DNA of 64,000 bases from Gammaproteobacteria bacterium. Its GTDB lineage: Bacteria; Pseudomonadota; Gammaproteobacteria; Coxiellales; Coxiellaceae. The position numbers and the translations under genes are program-made. Positions 46,129 to 61,412 of this stretch are shown here, piece by piece (positions within the stretch are counted from its first letter, which is position 1; every line of letters starts with the position of its first letter). The stretch covers positions 1-64,000 of the forward strand of contig JAUIDD010000010.1 in NCBI GenBank assembly GCA_030429175.1. Reading direction: 5' to 3'. The notes under the pieces are model-generated. The model was not told the origin of the DNA. It saw nothing but the letters and a program-made list of their open reading frames with translations, and did no database searches.

Positions 46129-47670
46129 ATGAAATATTTAACACTCAATAATATACTAAAACTAACTGCTATTTCCGCCTTGTTTGGTGCATCTGTAACG
46201 AGTCTGGCTAGCTTACCGTTTGGCGTAACACCTACAGGAGGTGCTGGCATCGAACAACAGTTGAAAATGGTAAAACTACTGTCATCTCTCAATAAAAATG
46301 TGCAAGTTGTCGGTAACCGTATACAATCAGCAGCTGAAGCTCAAATCAGACTTAAAAATGATCCAGGTAGCGGCAGCAGTACAACCCAAGCTTCAACTGG
46401 AAACATATTATTAGCGAGCAACAAAGTTATATCCAACGAAGCACTCGCTAAAGCAAATGCTGATGAAATTTTAAAACAGCTACAACCACTGTCAATCTAT
46501 CTATTAAGCACCGGCTCGAATGTGACCAATGGAAAAAACATAGCTGATATACAAAACTCTTATAAACAAGCTGCTGTTACACAATCTCTAACCAGCGGCA
46601 TATTGGCTAGTGATAGTATTTATTCAAATGATCCAACCGTTCAGATGATTAGTATCTCTGGAGACAATCTTTCCAAACTACAATCAATAGCGCCAGAGAG
46701 AAAATCCATAGGGCTTCCTAAAGATCCAAATGAACTCCATAACGATTACTTTAATTTTTCAACATTAATTCAACCATTGAGCTACACGACACCACCCGCA
46801 AAAGACATTAACGGCAACCCTATTCCTGTCACACCATTGTGCGATGGGATACCAGGTTCTGCCTGTGCGCCTAATATGTTTGTAAAATATGTCACTAAAG
46901 ACTATCTATACGCTTCTAATCCACTCCAAAAAGCTTATGATAACTTTAATAATAAACTCAACAATGCAAAAGGCAGCAGCAACCCACAACAAGCTATGTT
47001 TAATTTGTATTATCAATTTATAAAAAATCCACTTTACCAACAATATGCTTTAGCAACTCGCTCACAAACAGCTGCCAATTCAGTAGCACAAGGTAACTTC
47101 CAAAAAATGATTACAGAACGCACACCAACCATCCAAGTGCCTAAAAACATTAATATCATGGTACCGGTTAAATGTTCCGCTCAAGAGGCACAACTGAATA
47201 AATGCCAGCTTGGAGACATTATGAAAGATAAAAATGGTAACCCCATTATGCAAAGAACAACAACCACCAGCCCATTAGCATTACAGCACTACCAGGCAAC
47301 ACATCGCATATCTGATCCTATGTGGTATACGAACATTAAAAGCGCTTCATCTGCAGCACTACAGCGTGAGACTTTAGTGGTACTAGCAGAAATTGAAGCA
47401 CAAAATTTCCAGGCACATCTTGACCGCGAACGCTTACTCGCAACCATGTCTACACAAATGGCGCAATCAGCTGCACTATTGGCTGAGAAAAATATCACGC
47501 TTGCAGGGCAAGTTGCGGAACAAGTGAAAAACTTTTCAATTAGCAATCCTGATCAAACACAGCCAACATCGAGCCCACAAGATCAAGCTGCAGCGGCAAA
47601 AGCACAGCAGCAAGAGCAAATGGAGCAAGCACAATCAGATGCAAAGCAAAGACAATCTAACAATAAATAA
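46129..47670 (+). CDS. icmX: T4BSS periplasmic protein IcmX
   Basis: 513 residues (Legionella about 466). Signal peptide (LKLTAISALFGASVTSLAS), then LPFGVTPTGGAGIEQQLKMV, the NDYFNFSTLIQPLSYTTPP segment with a following CDGIPGSACAPN loop, and a C-terminal helical part RETLVVLAEIEAQNFQAHLD. IcmX is secreted to the periplasm and needed for effector delivery. It ends the icmW operon, with a terminator at 47718. Confidence 0.93.
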   Translation: MKYLTLNNILKLTAISALFGASVTSLASLPFGVTPTGGAGIEQQLKMVKLLSSLNKNVQVVGNRIQSAAEAQIRLKNDPGSGSSTTQASTGNILLASNKVISNEALAKANADEILKQLQPLSIYLLSTGSNVTNGKNIADIQNSYKQAAVTQSLTSGILASDSIYSNDPTVQMISISGDNLSKLQSIAPERKSIGLPKDPNELHNDYFNFSTLIQPLSYTTPPAKDINGNPIPVTPLCDGIPGSACAPNMFVKYVTKDYLYASNPLQKAYDNFNNKLNNAKGSSNPQQAMFNLYYQFIKNPLYQQYALATRSQTAANSVAQGNFQKMITERTPTIQVPKNINIMVPVKCSAQEAQLNKCQLGDIMKDKNGNPIMQRTTTTSPLALQHYQATHRISDPMWYTNIKSASSAALQRETLVVLAEIEAQNFQAHLDRERLLATMSTQMAQSAALLAEKNITLAGQVAEQVKNFSISNPDQTQPTSSPQDQAAAAKAQQQEQMEQAQSDAKQRQSNNK

Positions 47671-47714
47671 CACAGTATAGATCCTGGCTCATTGGGCCAG
47701 TAAGAAAACTTTCA

Positions 47715-48686
47715 CTAAACCACAGCTTCAGACTGTGGTTTTTTTATATTTACATATTGATAATATTTTTCAACACCAGCTTCAAGACTGGTAAAGTTTG
47801 CATTAAACCCAATTTGTCGCAAGCTGCTTATGTTAGCCTGAGTATAGGCTTGATAAGCATTTTTTAAATGTTCAGGAAAAGGAATATATTCCAAACGCCC
47901 ACTGCCATGCAATTTTAGCAGTGTACGCGCAATATCATTAAAGGCACGCGCCTGGCCAGTACCTAAGTTAAAGATACCACTATGTTGTGGATTATCTAAA
48001 AACCATAAGTTCACATCTACCACATCATCAACATAAACAAAATCACGTCGCTGCTCACCGGCCTCATAACCATGCGATCCTTCAAAGAGTTTAATCACAC
48101 CATTGTCTTGCAACTGATTCATCAGATGAAATGCAACACTCGCCATACCACCTTTATGCTGCTCATGTGGTCCATACACATTAAAATAACGAAAACCTGC
48201 AATCTGCATTGGTGCTGTTGCTAATAACGGTTTAACGTATTGATCGAATTTCCATTTAGAATAACCATACACATTTAATGGTTGTTGTTGCCAGTCTTGA
48301 TCATTAAATTCGTGACAATCGCCATAAACTGCTGCAGATGATGCATATAAAAAAGGGATCTTATGATCAAGACAGAAATGCAATGCTGTTTTGGAGTAAT
48401 CATAGTTATTACGCATCATATAACGACCATCCCACTCAGTTGTTGCAGAACACGCACCTTCATGAAAGAATGCTTTGATTGCACCACCGAAAGTATCTCC
48501 AGCTTTCATACGTTCTAAAAAATCTTGATAATCAATATAGTCGCTGTATTCGCAAGCAGTTAAATTTACAAACTTATGCCCATCGGTTAAATCATCAACG
48601 GCAATAATGTTGGTAATACCACGACGGTTAAGCCCTTGCATAATATTACTACCAATAAAACCTGCAGCACCTGTCACTATAATCAT
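47715..48686 (-). CDS. hldD: ADP-L-glycero-D-manno-heptose 6-epimerase
   Basis: 323 residues, extended SDR. NAD-binding GAAGFIGSNIMQGL is at the N-terminus, YGYSKWKFDQY has the catalytic Y-x3-K, and FRYFNVYGPHEQHKGGMASV fits the HldD family. It completes the heptose donor for LPS inner core. It lies 9 bp after hldE. Its 3' end overlaps the icmX terminator. Confidence 0.96.
   Translation of the reverse strand: MIIVTGAAGFIGSNIMQGLNRRGITNIIAVDDLTDGHKFVNLTACEYSDYIDYQDFLERMKAGDTFGGAIKAFFHEGACSATTEWDGRYMMRNNYDYSKTALHFCLDHKIPFLYASSAAVYGDCHEFNDQDWQQQPLNVYGYSKWKFDQYVKPLLATAPMQIAGFRYFNVYGPHEQHKGGMASVAFHLMNQLQDNGVIKLFEGSHGYEAGEQRRDFVYVDDVVDVNLWFLDNPQHSGIFNLGTGQARAFNDIARTLLKLHGSGRLEYIPFPEHLKNAYQAYTQANISSLRQIGFNANFTSLEAGVEKYYQYVNIKKPQSEAVV
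47718..47745 (+). terminator. terminator after icmX
   Basis: AACCACAG and CTGTGGTT form an 8-bp stem around 7 bases, followed by TTTTT. It lies in the last codons of the converging hldD gene, so those codons serve both roles. A weaker hairpin CTGGC/GCCAG lies just upstream (about 47684-47700). Confidence 0.8.
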
Positions 48687-48695
48687 AAGATACCC

Positions 48696-50159
48696 TTATA
48701 CTTCTTCTGTTGCTTTTATTGCCATTGCTTGAATGCGCTCAACCAAACCCGTTGTCGAACAACCCTCTATAAAACTTAAAACTTTAACCTCACCGCCGTT
48801 AGCCAATACAGCTTCGTGACCCGCAATATCATGCACTTGGTAATCGCCACCTTTAACCAAAACATTTGGCAATAAAGCACTAATTAGCCGTGCAGGCGTT
48901 TCTTCAGAAAAATCGACTACCCAATCGACTGCTCGCAATCCCGCAAGTACATGCATACGCTCACTTAATGTATTGTAAGGACGACTGTTACCCTTGAGTT
49001 TTTTAACCGAAACATCACCATTAACGGCAACGATTAATCTATCACCTAGGCTTTTTGCTTGTTCAAGGTAGTGCACATGACCTTGATGCAAAATATCAAA
49101 GCAGCCATTGGTCATCACAATCCGTTCACCTTGGGCGCGCGCATCTTGTAAGAGCTTTAATAATTCTGCTTCTTTGACAATACCAAATTCAGATGCATTT
49201 TGTTTGCGAAGACCGCGGCGTAATTCTACCGGCGTCACTGTGCCAGCCCCCAACTTAGACACAACAATGCCTGCTGCCGTATTGGCAATATATGCTGCTT
49301 GTTGCATATGGCGTTCTTGTGCATAAGTTGCTGCAAAGGTAGCAATCACTGTATCACCTGCACCTGTCACATCAAACACCTGACGCGCACGCGTTGGCAA
49401 GGCATAGGGCTCCACATCGCGCTGTACCAATAACATACCCGCCTTACCCAAAGTAATCAGGATAGCTTCAATATTGTAGTCTTTTATCAGCTGCTGTGCT
49501 TTTATAATCATTTCAGTTTGATCTTTACAAGAGCCGACAATATATTCAAATTCTTTTTTATTTGGTGTTAATAATGTTGCTTGAGAATAACGCGTCATAT
49601 CTTCACCCTTAGGATCAACAAATACAGGTAAAGATTTTATTACTGCTTCTGCAATTATTTGTTGCACATGCACCAAAGATCCTTTTGCATAATCAGATAC
49701 TACAACCGCATCTGCATCAATTAAACATTCTTGATATTTAAGCATTAAAGCAGCATGATCAACCAAATCAAACTTGGATTCAAAATCCATACGAATCAAT
49801 TGCTGATTTTGTCCTAGTAAACGTAATTTCGTAATTGTTGGGTGTTCTGCTACCTCACAAAAATAACATTCGATGCCTGCAATTTCTAGCAGATTACGTA
49901 ACTGTGTTGCTTCTTGATCACAACCGACAAAACCCAAAAGCTTTACACGCGCACCCAGTGCACGTAAATTTAATGCGACGTTCGCTGCACCACCGGGCTT
50001 TAATTTACAGTCTTTAACTTTTACTACAGGTACCGGTGCTTCTGGTGAAATACGTGTCACATCACCATACCAGTAACGATCCAACATAAGATCACCAATT
50101 ACAACCATGGTTAATGAGGCAAAGTCAGGCAAAGATTCATGGCTCCAGTTTTGATCCAT
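48696..50159 (-). CDS. hldE: bifunctional heptose 7-phosphate kinase / heptose 1-phosphate adenylyltransferase
   Basis: 487 residues. The N-terminal PfkB kinase domain (about 1-330) includes PGGAANVALNLRALGA and DVTGAGDTVIATFA. The C-terminal nucleotidyltransferase domain has TNGCFDILHQGHVHYLEQA (HxGH). Forms two steps of ADP-heptose synthesis before HldD, encoded 9 bp downstream. Confidence 0.97.
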   Translation of the reverse strand: MDQNWSHESLPDFASLTMVVIGDLMLDRYWYGDVTRISPEAPVPVVKVKDCKLKPGGAANVALNLRALGARVKLLGFVGCDQEATQLRNLLEIAGIECYFCEVAEHPTITKLRLLGQNQQLIRMDFESKFDLVDHAALMLKYQECLIDADAVVVSDYAKGSLVHVQQIIAEAVIKSLPVFVDPKGEDMTRYSQATLLTPNKKEFEYIVGSCKDQTEMIIKAQQLIKDYNIEAILITLGKAGMLLVQRDVEPYALPTRARQVFDVTGAGDTVIATFAATYAQERHMQQAAYIANTAAGIVVSKLGAGTVTPVELRRGLRKQNASEFGIVKEAELLKLLQDARAQGERIVMTNGCFDILHQGHVHYLEQAKSLGDRLIVAVNGDVSVKKLKGNSRPYNTLSERMHVLAGLRAVDWVVDFSEETPARLISALLPNVLVKGGDYQVHDIAGHEAVLANGGEVKVLSFIEGCSTTGLVERIQAMAIKATEEV

Positions 50160-50286
50160 TTTTACACATCTCTTTCCATATTAAACATCCTCAGAATGTA
50201 ATCGATCGCATTAGTAGAGTCAAACGCTTGTTGCTTGAGATTATGGCTGTTAGAATTCACAACACTTCAACAAAGGAATGCTTTTT

Positions 50287-51663
50287 ATGAATATCACCAT
50301 TTTTGGTTCAGGTTACGTTGGCCTTACAACAAGCGCGTGTTTTGCACAAATGGGCAATCATGTCATTTGTGTCGATATTGATACAAAACGTGTCACACGC
50401 CTAAACAATGGCCAGTGTCCTATTTTTGAACCAGGCATTTCAGATTTACTCAAAGAAAATATTGCAGCAAAACGCCTAGAATTTACCACTGACGCCGTTA
50501 ATGCTATTAATCATGGTGACATTATCTTCATCGCTGTCGGCACACCTGCGAGCCCTGATGGTTCTGCCAAATTAGATTACGTACTCGACGTTGCACAAAC
50601 AATCGGTCAGCACATTAATAGCTATAAGGTCATTGTCGACAAATCAACTGTTCCTGTCGGTACCGCTGACAAAGTCAAAGCAACCATACAAGCACAACTG
50701 ACTCAACGCCAAGCTGATATATCATTTGATGTTGCGTCAAATCCAGAATTTTTAAAAGAAGGTAATGCTGTTACCGATTGCTTTAAACCAGATCGGATTA
50801 TTATCGGTGTTGCTTCTGCTAAAGCAGAAGATTTATTGCGCTGCCTCTATGCTCCATTTAATCGTAATCATGATAAGTTAATCGTGATGGATGTGCGCTC
50901 TGCAGAATTAACTAAATATGCGGCTAATGCAATGCTCGCAACTAAAATCAGCTTTATGAATCAAATAAGTCAAATTGCCGAACGCGTCGGTGCTGATATC
51001 GAGCAAGTACGTCTGGGTATTGGCTCAGATCAACGTATCGGTTATAACTTCTTATATCCTGGCTGTGGTTATGGTGGTTCTTGCTTCCCCAAAGATGTAT
51101 TAGCGCTTCAAAACACCGCACGTCAAGAAAACTACGAACCAACTTTATTAAGTGCGGTACATAACATCAACGAAAAACAGAAACATGTATTACTCAACAA
51201 AATACTTAACCACTTTGGCACACAACTTAAAGGGCGTAAATTTGCATTATGGGGTCTTGCGTTTAAACCCAATACCGATGATGTTAGAGAAGCGCCAAGT
51301 CGTGTGATCTTAGAAGGCTTATGGAAAGCAGGTGCCACTGTTGCTGCTTACGACCCCGAGGCACAATCAAGCATTCAATCTATCTACGGTACACGTGATG
51401 ATTTAATCTTAACAGATTCACCTGAAGCAGCACTAACTGAAGCAGATGCGTTAATTATTGTAACGGAATGGATGGCATTTAGAAGCCCTGACTTCAACCA
51501 TATCAAAGCAACCCTTAAACAACCAGTGATCTTTGATGGTCGCAATCTTTACGACCCTGAGGCATTAAAAGCGCTTGGGTTTGAATATTATGCGATTGGT
51601 CGTGGACAATTAACTCAAACTACAGCAGCAACTGTTCAAAAAGTTGAAGCAATTGAAGTTTGA
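50287..51663 (+). CDS. ugd: UDP-glucose 6-dehydrogenase
   Basis: 458 residues. NAD-binding [20 protein letters not shown] opens the protein, [17 protein letters not shown] holds the catalytic cysteine, and [16 protein letters not shown] is the C-terminal UDP-binding signature. It makes UDP-glucuronate for polysaccharide or LPS sugars. I chose the second ATG (50287) because AAGGA is too close to the one at 50278. Divergent from hldE. Confidence 0.95.
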   Translation: MNITIFGSGYVGLTTSACFAQMGNHVICVDIDTKRVTRLNNGQCPIFEPGISDLLKENIAAKRLEFTTDAVNAINHGDIIFIAVGTPASPDGSAKLDYVLDVAQTIGQHINSYKVIVDKSTVPVGTADKVKATIQAQLTQRQADISFDVASNPEFLKEGNAVTDCFKPDRIIIGVASAKAEDLLRCLYAPFNRNHDKLIVMDVRSAELTKYAANAMLATKISFMNQISQIAERVGADIEQVRLGIGSDQRIGYNFLYPGCGYGGSCFPKDVLALQNTARQENYEPTLLSAVHNINEKQKHVLLNKILNHFGTQLKGRKFALWGLAFKPNTDDVREAPSRVILEGLWKAGATVAAYDPEAQSSIQSIYGTRDDLILTDSPEAALTEADALIIVTEWMAFRSPDFNHIKATLKQPVIFDGRNLYDPEALKALGFEYYAIGRGQLTQTTAATVQKVEAIEV

Positions 51664-51714
51664 CAGAGTGTGTCTTCACTTATCCAAACCTTTTACAACG
51701 GAGGAGAGTCTTAC

Positions 51715-51828
51715 ATGAAACTTAAAATCAATCGTTATGTCGCATTAACAGCAATAATAAATGCTCAATCAAAATATCCTGCTCAAATGGCGAAGCATAT
51801 AACCCATGCCAAAATATTCAGAAGATAA
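51715..51828 (+). CDS. small ORF with strong ribosome binding site
   Basis: 37 codons starting MKLKINRYVALTAII, with GGAGGAGAG 6 nt before the ATG. I do not recognise it. It ends in a basic stretch (HAKIFRR). It could be a small protein or the 5' remnant of a lost gene. Confidence 0.35.
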   Translation: MKLKINRYVALTAIINAQSKYPAQMAKHITHAKIFRR

Positions 51829-51883
51829 CCTTCCGAAAAAATATCCAAATTATAAACCATTATGGCACGCTAAAGGTAAATGA

Positions 51884-52120
51884 CTAACTTTCGGCATCGG
51901 CAGGTTGGCTTTCTTTGGGATCAGGTCCGCTAAAATCTTTTAGCACAAAGCGCGCCTCGCAATAAGGGCACGTCACCTCACCTAAGGTCTCAATAGGCAG
52001 ATAAACACGTGGATGCGCATCCCACACACGTGAGTCATTCATCGGACAACTTAATGGCAACTGATCTTGAGTTACTTCGTAGGTACGTGCCGTACAGGCT
52101 TGTTTTTTAGGTTGTGACAT
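51884..52120 (-). CDS. small zinc-finger protein (zf-CHCC type)
   Basis: 78 residues with C-x-H-x-C-x2-C pattern: LSCPMNDSRVWDAHPRVYLP, then VTCPYCEARFVL. This matches the zf-CHCC family, related to mitochondrial NDUFS6; bacterial function is unclear. It follows the ugd region, converging, and precedes rpoS in the reverse order. Confidence 0.9.
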   Translation of the reverse strand: MSQPKKQACTARTYEVTQDQLPLSCPMNDSRVWDAHPRVYLPIETLGEVTCPYCEARFVLKDFSGPDPKESQPADAES

Positions 52121-52275
52121 CTCTCAATCCTTATAATAGATCTAAAATGATGAAGTGTACCATAACCTCTTTTCTTCTCAAGCATAAGAGTTTTGACCAT
52201 GATTTTTGGAAATTTACGGCCACAACTACCTACTGAGACCCTGATTTGGCCGGAATGAATAAAAAACGAACTAAA

Positions 52276-53256
52276 TTAATCTTCGATATCAACAATACCC
52301 TGTGCTTCTAGCAAACTACGCAATTTAATTAAGGCTTCTTGTTGAATTTGACGCACACGCTCACGCGTTAAGCCAACAGCCAGACCTACTTGCTCAAGCG
52401 TACCAATTTTATGACCACACAGACCATAACGACGCACAATTACTTCACGATGGCGCTTATCTAGACGTTCTAACCATAACTCAAGCTTACCTTCCAAGTC
52501 TGAATTTTGCACTAACCTTGCGGGATCCAAATTATTTTCATCGGGAATAATTTCGGCTAACGATTTAGTACTATCATGACTTAATGGCGCATCAATAGAA
52601 GTAGAGTCAGGTGCAAGTGCCATCACACGTCGGATATCTTCGATCGGCTTATCAATCATCTCAGCAATTTCTTCTGGAGAGGGCTCATGGTCTAATGACT
52701 GTGTCAGCTTTTTAGCTGCACGAAGATAAATATTAAGTTCTTTAATCACATGAATCGGTAAGCGCACCGTACGACTTTGATTCATAATCGCACGCTCAAT
52801 AGTTTGACGTATCCACCAAGTAGCATAAGTTGAAAAGCGAAACCCACGTGATGGATCAAATTTCTCAACTGCAGTCATCAAACCTAAATTACCTTCTTCT
52901 ATTAAGTCTAAAAAGGCCAAACCACGATTTAAATAATGACGTGCAATTTTTACAACAAGACGTAAGTTACATTCAATCATCTTATGACGTGCTGCATCAT
53001 CCCCTTTGGCTAATGCACGTGATAAGCGTACTTCATCTTTAGCCGTTAGCAAACTTTGAAAACCAAGCTCACGTAAATAAATTTGAGTGGGATCTAATGA
53101 TTCAGATTTCTCTTCTGGTGCAATCTCAGCATCATCGGCTACATTAGTTTTAGGTTGATCGCGCTTGGAGCGCGACTCTGCAAAAATAAGACTATTCTCC
53201 ATCGCCGCCGATGAAGAAGCTTTCTTCTTCTTTTTAGTTGAACCAGACATGGCCAC
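52276..53256 (-). CDS. rpoS: stationary-phase sigma factor RpoS
   Basis: 326 residues. Region 1.2 [20 protein letters not shown], region 2 with [20 protein letters not shown] and [17 protein letters not shown], and the region 4 helix-turn-helix [20 protein letters not shown]. It has the expected place after nlpD. In Legionella, RpoS and CsrA control the transmissive phase, and both genes are in this window. Confidence 0.96.
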   Translation of the reverse strand: MAMSGSTKKKKKASSSAAMENSLIFAESRSKRDQPKTNVADDAEIAPEEKSESLDPTQIYLRELGFQSLLTAKDEVRLSRALAKGDDAARHKMIECNLRLVVKIARHYLNRGLAFLDLIEEGNLGLMTAVEKFDPSRGFRFSTYATWWIRQTIERAIMNQSRTVRLPIHVIKELNIYLRAAKKLTQSLDHEPSPEEIAEMIDKPIEDIRRVMALAPDSTSIDAPLSHDSTKSLAEIIPDENNLDPARLVQNSDLEGKLELWLERLDKRHREVIVRRYGLCGHKIGTLEQVGLAVGLTRERVRQIQQEALIKLRSLLEAQGIVDIED

Positions 53257-53279
53257 ATATCCCTGTGTTTAAAGTTGCG

Positions 53280-53981
53280 CTAACTCAGATAACGTAGTGG
53301 GTTAACTGGCTGGCCATTCTTGCGAATTTCAAAGTGCAAAACAGCACGACCTTTGCTATTCCTACCCATAATCGCCACTTTCTGTCCTTGGCGAATCCGA
53401 CTCCCTACGCGAACCAAATTTTGCCGATTAAAGGCATAGGCGCTTAGAAAGTCACTACTATGTTTTATTATAATCAAATTCCCATAGCCACGCACCCCAT
53501 CTCCACTGTAAACCACTACTCCAGAGCGCGTTGCCAACACTGGCTGACCGGTATGGCCATGAATATTAACACCAGCATTACCGGTAAGGCCTGGCTCAAA
53601 TCCTTGAATAACCTGTCCTTTTGTTGGCCAATGCCAATTTCCTAGAGATAACCCCTGTACCACTTTAGCAGTGAAAAAGTTTTTTGATGTAAGCGAACTT
53701 GATTTAGCTAAAGCCAAGCTAACTCTTTGTTTTAGTTTGAGCTGCTGTCCAGGCCAAATATGATATGACGTGTTCAGATGATTTTGAACTGCCAATTGCC
53801 GATAATCCAGACCATAAGTCCAGGCAATAGAATAGAGGGTATCTCCACGCCTTACACGATAAGTGTCAGGTGCCTGCTGAGGCCCAACCCCAAGCTTTAC
53901 CACTGGCGCAAAGCCACCGCTACAACCGTATAGTAGTAGACAAAGACTCAAAAAGAAATTAATTCGAAGGAGTGCACTCAT
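53280..53981 (-). CDS. nlpD: LysM-M23 envelope protein NlpD
   Basis: 233 residues from the ATG at 53981. A lipoprotein signal ([16 protein letters not shown]) is followed by a LysM domain ([20 protein letters not shown], about 41-85) and a LytM domain ending [19 protein letters not shown]. Catalytic residues are lost (AYAFN replaces the usual Y-A-H), as in E. coli NlpD, which activates the amidase AmiC. It overlaps surE by 23 bp and precedes rpoS, whose main promoter is often inside nlpD. Confidence 0.92.
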   Translation of the reverse strand: MSALLRINFFLSLCLLLYGCSGGFAPVVKLGVGPQQAPDTYRVRRGDTLYSIAWTYGLDYRQLAVQNHLNTSYHIWPGQQLKLKQRVSLALAKSSSLTSKNFFTAKVVQGLSLGNWHWPTKGQVIQGFEPGLTGNAGVNIHGHTGQPVLATRSGVVVYSGDGVRGYGNLIIIKHSSDFLSAYAFNRQNLVRVGSRIRQGQKVAIMGRNSKGRAVLHFEIRKNGQPVNPLRYLS

Positions 53982-54732
53982 CCTGCATACTCCCAACCCA
54001 AGATGACACTTGCTCAAACGATTCATAATTTGTCAGATCAATCTTAAGTGGTGTAATAGAAACTTTGTTACGCTTAATCGCATGAAAGTCTGTACCCGGA
54101 CCAGCATCTTCTTCCTTACCAGCAGGGCCAATCCAATAGATAGGTTGTCCGCGGGGATCAATTTGGCGGATTGTTGGTTCCGCGCAATGACGCGTACCGA
54201 GACGCGTTACCTCAAAGCCATCAACTTGAGCTAAAGGCACATCAGGAATATTTACATTTAATATTGTACTGGCAGGCAGTGGATTTTTAAGTAGGTGCTT
54301 AATCAGTTGGATGGCAACTGCAGCACCCGTCTCATTATGCTCATGCTGTTCACTTGCCAAAGATAAAGCAATTGCAGGTAATCCTAAAAAACGCCCCTCC
54401 ATCGCGGCCGCAACCGTACCGGAATACCAAACATCATCACCCAAATTCGCACCAGCATTGATGCCAGACAACACCATATCTGGTTGAGTCGATAGCAAAC
54501 CTGTAATGGCAATATGTACACAATCAGTTGGTGTGCCTTCAACACTAATACAACGTTCAGATAAATGCTTTAAACGCACTGGACGCGATAATGACAATGA
54601 GTTACTTGCACCACTGCGGTTGCGATCAGGTGCTACCACAGTCACTTCAGCATACTCCTTAACCGCTTCGGCCAAGACCTGAATTCCTTCGGCGTAAACG
54701 CCATCATCATTTGAAATTAAAATACGTAACAT
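53959..54732 (-). CDS. surE: 5'-nucleotidase SurE
   Basis: 257 residues. [20 protein letters not shown] contains the metal-binding DD pair, and [20 protein letters not shown] and [20 protein letters not shown] complete the family signature. It dephosphorylates nucleoside monophosphates. It sits between ispF and nlpD in the conserved cluster; pcm and truD, often here, are absent. Confidence 0.96.
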   Translation of the reverse strand: MLRILISNDDGVYAEGIQVLAEAVKEYAEVTVVAPDRNRSGASNSLSLSRPVRLKHLSERCISVEGTPTDCVHIAITGLLSTQPDMVLSGINAGANLGDDVWYSGTVAAAMEGRFLGLPAIALSLASEQHEHNETGAAVAIQLIKHLLKNPLPASTILNVNIPDVPLAQVDGFEVTRLGTRHCAEPTIRQIDPRGQPIYWIGPAGKEEDAGPGTDFHAIKRNKVSITPLKIDLTNYESFEQVSSWVGSMQDECTPSN

Positions 54733-54751
54733 AATGCTCAGCTTAGCAGGC

Positions 54752-55228
54752 CTAGCTTATGTTGCCAAGCATTACTACAACAGTTGCAGCCAAACCTTCG
54801 TTTCTACCAATCCAGCCCATTTTTTCATTAGTCGTGGCTTTAACGCTAATTTGAGTCACTTGAACTTGTAACAATGTCGCCAAATGTTCTCGAATCGGTA
54901 TGATATATGGCGCAAGCTTCGGTGCTTCGGCAATAATGGTGGCATCCATATTAACTAATTGCAGATTATGTTGTTTTAAAAGATCGATCACATGTAATAA
55001 AAATTTACTACTCTCAACATTTTGATAGTGAGGATCAGTGTCAGGAAAGTGAGAACCGATATCGCCAAGTGCCGCAGCACCCAACATCGCATCGATTAGT
55101 GCATGAATTAACACATCACCATCAGAATGCGCTTTTACACCCTGTATATGTGCAACCTTAATGCCACCAATCGGCACATGATCACCCTCTTTAAAACGAT
55201 GACTATCATAACCAAAGCCTACTCGCAT
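54752..55228 (-). CDS. ispF: 2-C-methyl-D-erythritol 2,4-cyclodiphosphate synthase
   Basis: 158 residues. Metal ligands lie in [15 protein letters not shown] and [17 protein letters not shown]; the C-terminal [18 protein letters not shown] is the family end motif. A step of the MEP isoprenoid pathway after IspD. Its start overlaps ispD by 10 bp. Confidence 0.97.
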   Translation of the reverse strand: MRVGFGYDSHRFKEGDHVPIGGIKVAHIQGVKAHSDGDVLIHALIDAMLGAAALGDIGSHFPDTDPHYQNVESSKFLLHVIDLLKQHNLQLVNMDATIIAEAPKLAPYIIPIREHLATLLQVQVTQISVKATTNEKMGWIGRNEGLAATVVVMLGNIS

Positions 55229-55914
55229 AAGTTTTGCTCCAAATAATACTGTGCCATTTTTAAATCATGAGGATAGGTAATTTTAATGTTGGTGTCAGAA
55301 CCTGGTACAACCAGCGGCTGTTTACCTAAAAACTCGATAGCACTTGCCTCATCGGTAATAGGATAATCTTGTGCAATAGCTTGCGTTAACCCATCACACA
55401 ACAAACCATAACGAAACATTTGCGGCGTTTGCGCGCGCCATAAACCTGTACGATCAACGGTCTTTTGCACCCGTCTTTCCTTCACATCTTTAACCGTATC
55501 ACTCATCTGTACAGCTAACAAACCGCCAACTGAATCATCTGCGATTGTATTAATCAAGCGGTCGATATCTTGATGGGATATACAGGGACGACACGCATCA
55601 TGCACCAACACCCAATCATCATCAGCTAACTTAAGTGCGTGCAAGCCATTCAAAACTGATTGCGCACGTGTCTTACCACCAATGGTAGTTTTGATGTTTG
55701 GTTGGCCATATTCGAGAGGATCATCTGAGTGCAATACCAGCATTACATCAGTAATTGTGATATGCGACAACAACACATCTAACGTATGTGCCAGAATCGT
55801 TTGTTGGCCGATTTTGGTATATTGCTTTGCGCATTCTGCACCAAAACGCGTACCTATGCCTGCTGCAGGCACAATTACTGTTAAGCTTTTTGTAATGTCA
55901 GGAGTGCTGCTCAT
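55219..55914 (-). CDS. ispD: 2-C-methyl-D-erythritol 4-phosphate cytidylyltransferase
   Basis: 231 residues from the ATG at 55914 (MSSTPDITKSLTVIVPAAG). GIGTRFGAECAKQYTKIG is the CTP-binding loop, VLVHDACRPCIS the conserved catalytic segment, and ITDEASAIEFLG fits the family. It makes CDP-ME for isoprenoids. An ATG at 55944 is in frame, further inside ftsB. The chosen start overlaps ftsB by 17 bp. Confidence 0.95.
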   Translation of the reverse strand: MSSTPDITKSLTVIVPAAGIGTRFGAECAKQYTKIGQQTILAHTLDVLLSHITITDVMLVLHSDDPLEYGQPNIKTTIGGKTRAQSVLNGLHALKLADDDWVLVHDACRPCISHQDIDRLINTIADDSVGGLLAVQMSDTVKDVKERRVQKTVDRTGLWRAQTPQMFRYGLLCDGLTQAIAQDYPITDEASAIEFLGKQPLVVPGSDTNIKITYPHDLKMAQYYLEQNLCE

Positions 55915-56185
55915 GTTGTTTAACGACTTGATAGAATGTCTCACCTTTTTTTACCATACCCAATTCACTACGTGCTCGCTCTTCAACTGCGTGATTTCCA
56001 CTCTTTAAATCGGCAATGTCCGCATGCAACGCATCATTGCGTTGTTTCAATTGATCATTCTCTTGCTGTTGCAATGAGATATGATCTTTTTGTTTCCATG
56101 CGCTGATGACACTTCCCTTGCCTATCCAGAACTCATACTGGAGCAAGACAAACAAAAAGACTAGCGCTATAAGTATTAGTCTCAT
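55898..56185 (-). CDS. ftsB: cell-division protein FtsB
   Basis: 95 residues: short cytoplasmic start, one membrane helix (about 3-20), then a coiled coil (HISLQQQENDQLKQRNDALH) and the conserved AVEERARSELGMVKKGETFY. FtsB joins FtsL and FtsQ in the divisome. It heads the ftsB-ispD-ispF-surE-nlpD-rpoS series; in most gammaproteobacteria eno lies just upstream, but here two other genes intervene. Confidence 0.93.
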   Translation of the reverse strand: MRLILIALVFLFVLLQYEFWIGKGSVISAWKQKDHISLQQQENDQLKQRNDALHADIADLKSGNHAVEERARSELGMVKKGETFYQVVKQHEQHS

Positions 56186-56416
56186 AACCGGCTAGTATAC
56201 ATAGATTAGCTCAGAAAACAAAAGACTTCTGTACAATGTCCACAAAAAACCCAATATTGGCTTTTAAGCATGTAATAAAAAGTAGCTTTTTCTAAAAATC
56301 TAGCATATATTTCCTCAGCTTTGAGAGAAGCACTGATTAAATATAACTATTCAGGGCAGAGATTTATGCATACCCTGCTGTTTTAGTTACGAATAAACTT
56401 CTTGAGGGAAACCCAT

Positions 56417-56667
56417 ATGACTAACCACTACCATGACTATGATGATGAGGGCTATACTGATAATTCTCAATCAGAAGGTGACTCTTTTGACTTAAATAAA
56501 TCCTCATCTAACAACTGTAACCAGACAAAGCGAAAAAGACTTGACGACCTACTTGAAAACAAAAAATTACGTCAAGAACTCGATGATTACCATAAATACC
56601 TAGAAATAGTTTCTTATGATGATGACATATATTGTCAACGTGGCTTAAATAGAAACGGCGAAGAATA

Positions 56668-56668
<1 letters not shown>
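56417..56668 (+). CDS. small acidic protein (PA3496-like)
   Basis: 83 residues from the ATG at 56417, which has GAGGG 8 nt upstream. The N-terminus is rich in D, Y and S; then comes KRKRLDDLLENKKLRQELDD, which recalls the basic-helix motif (RRxIEDxLEExxLRxEL) of small PA3496-type proteins. Function unknown. Its stop overlaps the ATG of the ATP-grasp gene, so they are co-translated. Confidence 0.6.
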
Positions 56669-59684
<3,016 letters not shown>

Positions 59685-59690
59685 GTTTCC

Positions 59691-61386
<1,696 letters not shown>

Positions 61387-61412
61387 GACTAAGAGTCTGT
61401 AGCAGGCTAGAA

